Assembly: GCF_035593265.1 (NCBI RefSeq) | Contig: NZ_CP141614.1 | Coordinates: 1,984,001-2,048,000, forward strand | Direction: 5' to 3' | Length of the DNA stretch: 64,000 nucleotides | Origin: Limnochorda sp. LNt | GTDB lineage: Bacteria; Bacillota; Limnochordia; Limnochordales; Geochordaceae | Shown here: positions 62,752-64,000 of the stretch, one piece after another | Layout of the letters: each line of letters starts with the position of its first letter | How positions within the stretch are numbered: the first letter of the stretch is position 1 | Program-made: the position numbers and the translations under genes | The notes under the pieces: model-generated | Database searches by the model: none | What the model was told of the DNA's origin: nothing | The model's input: only the letters and a program-made list of their open reading frames with translations

Positions 62752-64000
62752 CTACGCAGCCGGCTCAGGGCTTGCCGCCACGGGCTTGCCCATCACCCGT
62801 TCGATGTAGCGCAGCAGGGCCGACTCCCGGGCCCTGTAAAACGCGTCGAAATCGTCCTGCCGTATGGCCGACGGCTCGATGAGGTGGCTTCGGAGGATCT
62901 CGTCCATGCGCGGCGGCGTGATGCCCGCTTTCTTCTCCAGGCGCGGCAGGTAGATGCTCGGGGCCGTCCCTCCGATCTCCCGGTTGGTTCGAGATGACAG
63001 CGCCGTCTTGTTGACGATGCTCTCGCACCGCTGCGGGTCGATCCCCTGCTCGTCGCACCAGCGCCGTGGGAAGATGTGGTGGATGTCGATCGTGTCGTCG
63101 TAGTAAGCCCGATCTGCGATGAGCTCACCCGACTGGAAGTCCAGGGCGCCCTCCCTCAGCAACAGCACATAGAGGCCCTTGTAGGCGGCGCTGTTGCGGG
63201 TGCGCAGGGTGAGCAGCCTCTCCGGCATGAAGTTGGCGTCTCGCACGGTACTGGGCTCGGCGCCGCCCCTCACCCACTCCACCACCTCGGGCAGGTCCCG
63301 AGCGAATCGGCTCTCCAGAGCGCCCCCGTATAGCTCCCCCAGTACCCCGCACCAGTACCACCGGACGATCTTGGCCTTGACCCCATCCAGGTCTGCCTCC
63401 GGGCCGAGGACCGTCAGGATCGCGGCCAGGGGTACTAGCTGCGTCCGGTAGGGAAGGTCCTTGGTCCGAGAGATCTTCTGCGAGAAGAGCAGACGTGCGG
63501 CCTTCAAGAAGCCTTCGGTCACCGCGTCCGCCGACTCTTGATAGGTGCGCAGGGGCAGGTCAAGGATGTCACCCCTCTTGCAGCTGACCGGGCGGGCCGC
63601 TCTCGGATCCATCCCCTGGCTCAACTGCGCCTCTCGGGCCCGATAGGTGGCCACCAGCGTGACGGCCTGCAGGAAGTCGGTGGCCTCTACCGTGCGTAGC
63701 ACAGGTTCCCGGCTCATCTCCTTGCGACGCTTCTCCCAATCGGCTCGAAGGGAGAAGTCCTCAGCGGCGTAAATGGCCGTGAGGAGCTCGAATACGGTGA
63801 GCGGGACGCCACCCGTATTGACCTTCTCGAAGACCTGACAGACGGCCTCCTTCGGGGTCTGCCGACTGAGGGTGATCACCGGCACCCAGTACTGCTCGAA
63901 CCGCTTGATGACTTCACGGTCGAATCGGTCAAACTGGCGCGTCTTCTCGGGATGGTGGTTCCAGTACTCGGCGTAGGCCCACCGCCACTCGGCGCAGTCG
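62752..64000 (-). CDS. DUF262/DUF1524 (GmrSD-like) protein, 5' end off window
   Basis: Open to the right edge; 415 codons visible. N-terminal part (near 63880) reads RFDREVIKRFEQYWVPVITL and VFEKVNTGGVPLTVFELLTA, the DUF262 core (GmrS-like ParB fold). The C-terminal DUF1524 HNH region has YDDTIDIHHIFPRRWCDEQG, then SIVNKTALSSRTNREIGGTA. These are the histidines of an HNH nuclease. Such proteins include type IV restriction enzymes that cut glucosylated hydroxymethylcytosine DNA, but many DUF262 proteins have other targets. The stop is at 62752; upstream is off the window. Confidence 0.9.
   Translation of the reverse strand, partial: DCAEWRWAYAEYWNHHPEKTRQFDRFDREVIKRFEQYWVPVITLSRQTPKEAVCQVFEKVNTGGVPLTVFELLTAIYAAEDFSLRADWEKRRKEMSREPVLRTVEATDFLQAVTLVATYRAREAQLSQGMDPRAARPVSCKRGDILDLPLRTYQESADAVTEGFLKAARLLFSQKISRTKDLPYRTQLVPLAAILTVLGPEADLDGVKAKIVRWYWCGVLGELYGGALESRFARDLPEVVEWVRGGAEPSTVRDANFMPERLLTLRTRNSAAYKGLYVLLLREGALDFQSGELIADRAYYDDTIDIHHIFPRRWCDEQGIDPQRCESIVNKTALSSRTNREIGGTAPSIYLPRLEKKAGITPPRMDEILRSHLIEPSAIRQDDFDAFYRARESALLRYIERVMGKPVAASPEPAA

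Overview
The window reads as chromosomal DNA of a high-GC, probably endospore-forming member of the Bacillota, for example a Limnochordia-like lineage. The coding DNA is strongly GC-rich, so long antisense frames are common, and a GerW/YtfJ-type sporulation protein sits beside its DUF2953 partner. The taxonomic placement is inference; there is no rRNA or tRNA gene to confirm it.

Left part, about 1-21.8 kb: ordinary metabolism, transport and regulation. Two sugar clusters come first. One (1-5.0 kb) has a SIS isomerase, a ROK kinase and a sugar ABC binding protein, divergent from a DeoR regulator and a class I tagatose-bisphosphate-type aldolase. The other (5.1-9.7 kb) looks like D-threonate/D-erythronate catabolism: DeoR regulator, PdxA2-like dehydrogenase, four-carbon acid sugar kinase and GntP permease. 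The kinase is split by an in-frame TAG and the permease has lost part of its C-terminus. Then come a two-gene ABC exporter with a histidine kinase, a dipeptide ABC operon (binding protein, DppB, frameshifted DppC), gerW/DUF2953, an ECF sigma factor with a zinc-finger anti-sigma, and an acyltransferase. Two intergenic regions here (13.2-13.5 and 20.3-20.6 kb) share the same ordered pair of palindromes.

Right part, about 21.8-64 kb: an accessory island, almost wholly on the minus strand. From left to right it holds an AAA ATPase/DUF4276 (TOPRIM) pair, a YhaO/YhaN nuclease-ATPase pair, an HD hydrolase with a YwgA-like partner, a complete Wadjet-like JetABCD operon (JetC frameshifted), two DUF2283 loci, two tandem IS630-type elements inside a gene, a PIN toxin-antitoxin pair, a DUF4011-helicase-nuclease with an HsdR_N-like protein, a MntA antitoxin with a deleted HepT, an AT-richer two-gene cassette of unknown function, a DUF433/DUF5615 pair, a NERD-helicase, and a DUF262/DUF1524 (GmrSD-like) protein cut by the right edge.

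Between these genes lie recognisable scraps of other genes: the yhaO 5' half, the start of an HD hydrolase, the start of a sugar-nucleotide transferase, the metK 3' end, and DUF3883 and HepT remnants. The island therefore looks like a recombination hotspot where defence and toxin-antitoxin modules have been swapped in and out. The most likely undescribed items are the AT-richer two-gene cassette (55.6-57.1 kb), the twin-palindrome module, and the conserved gene pair broken by the IS elements (40.6-45.8 kb).
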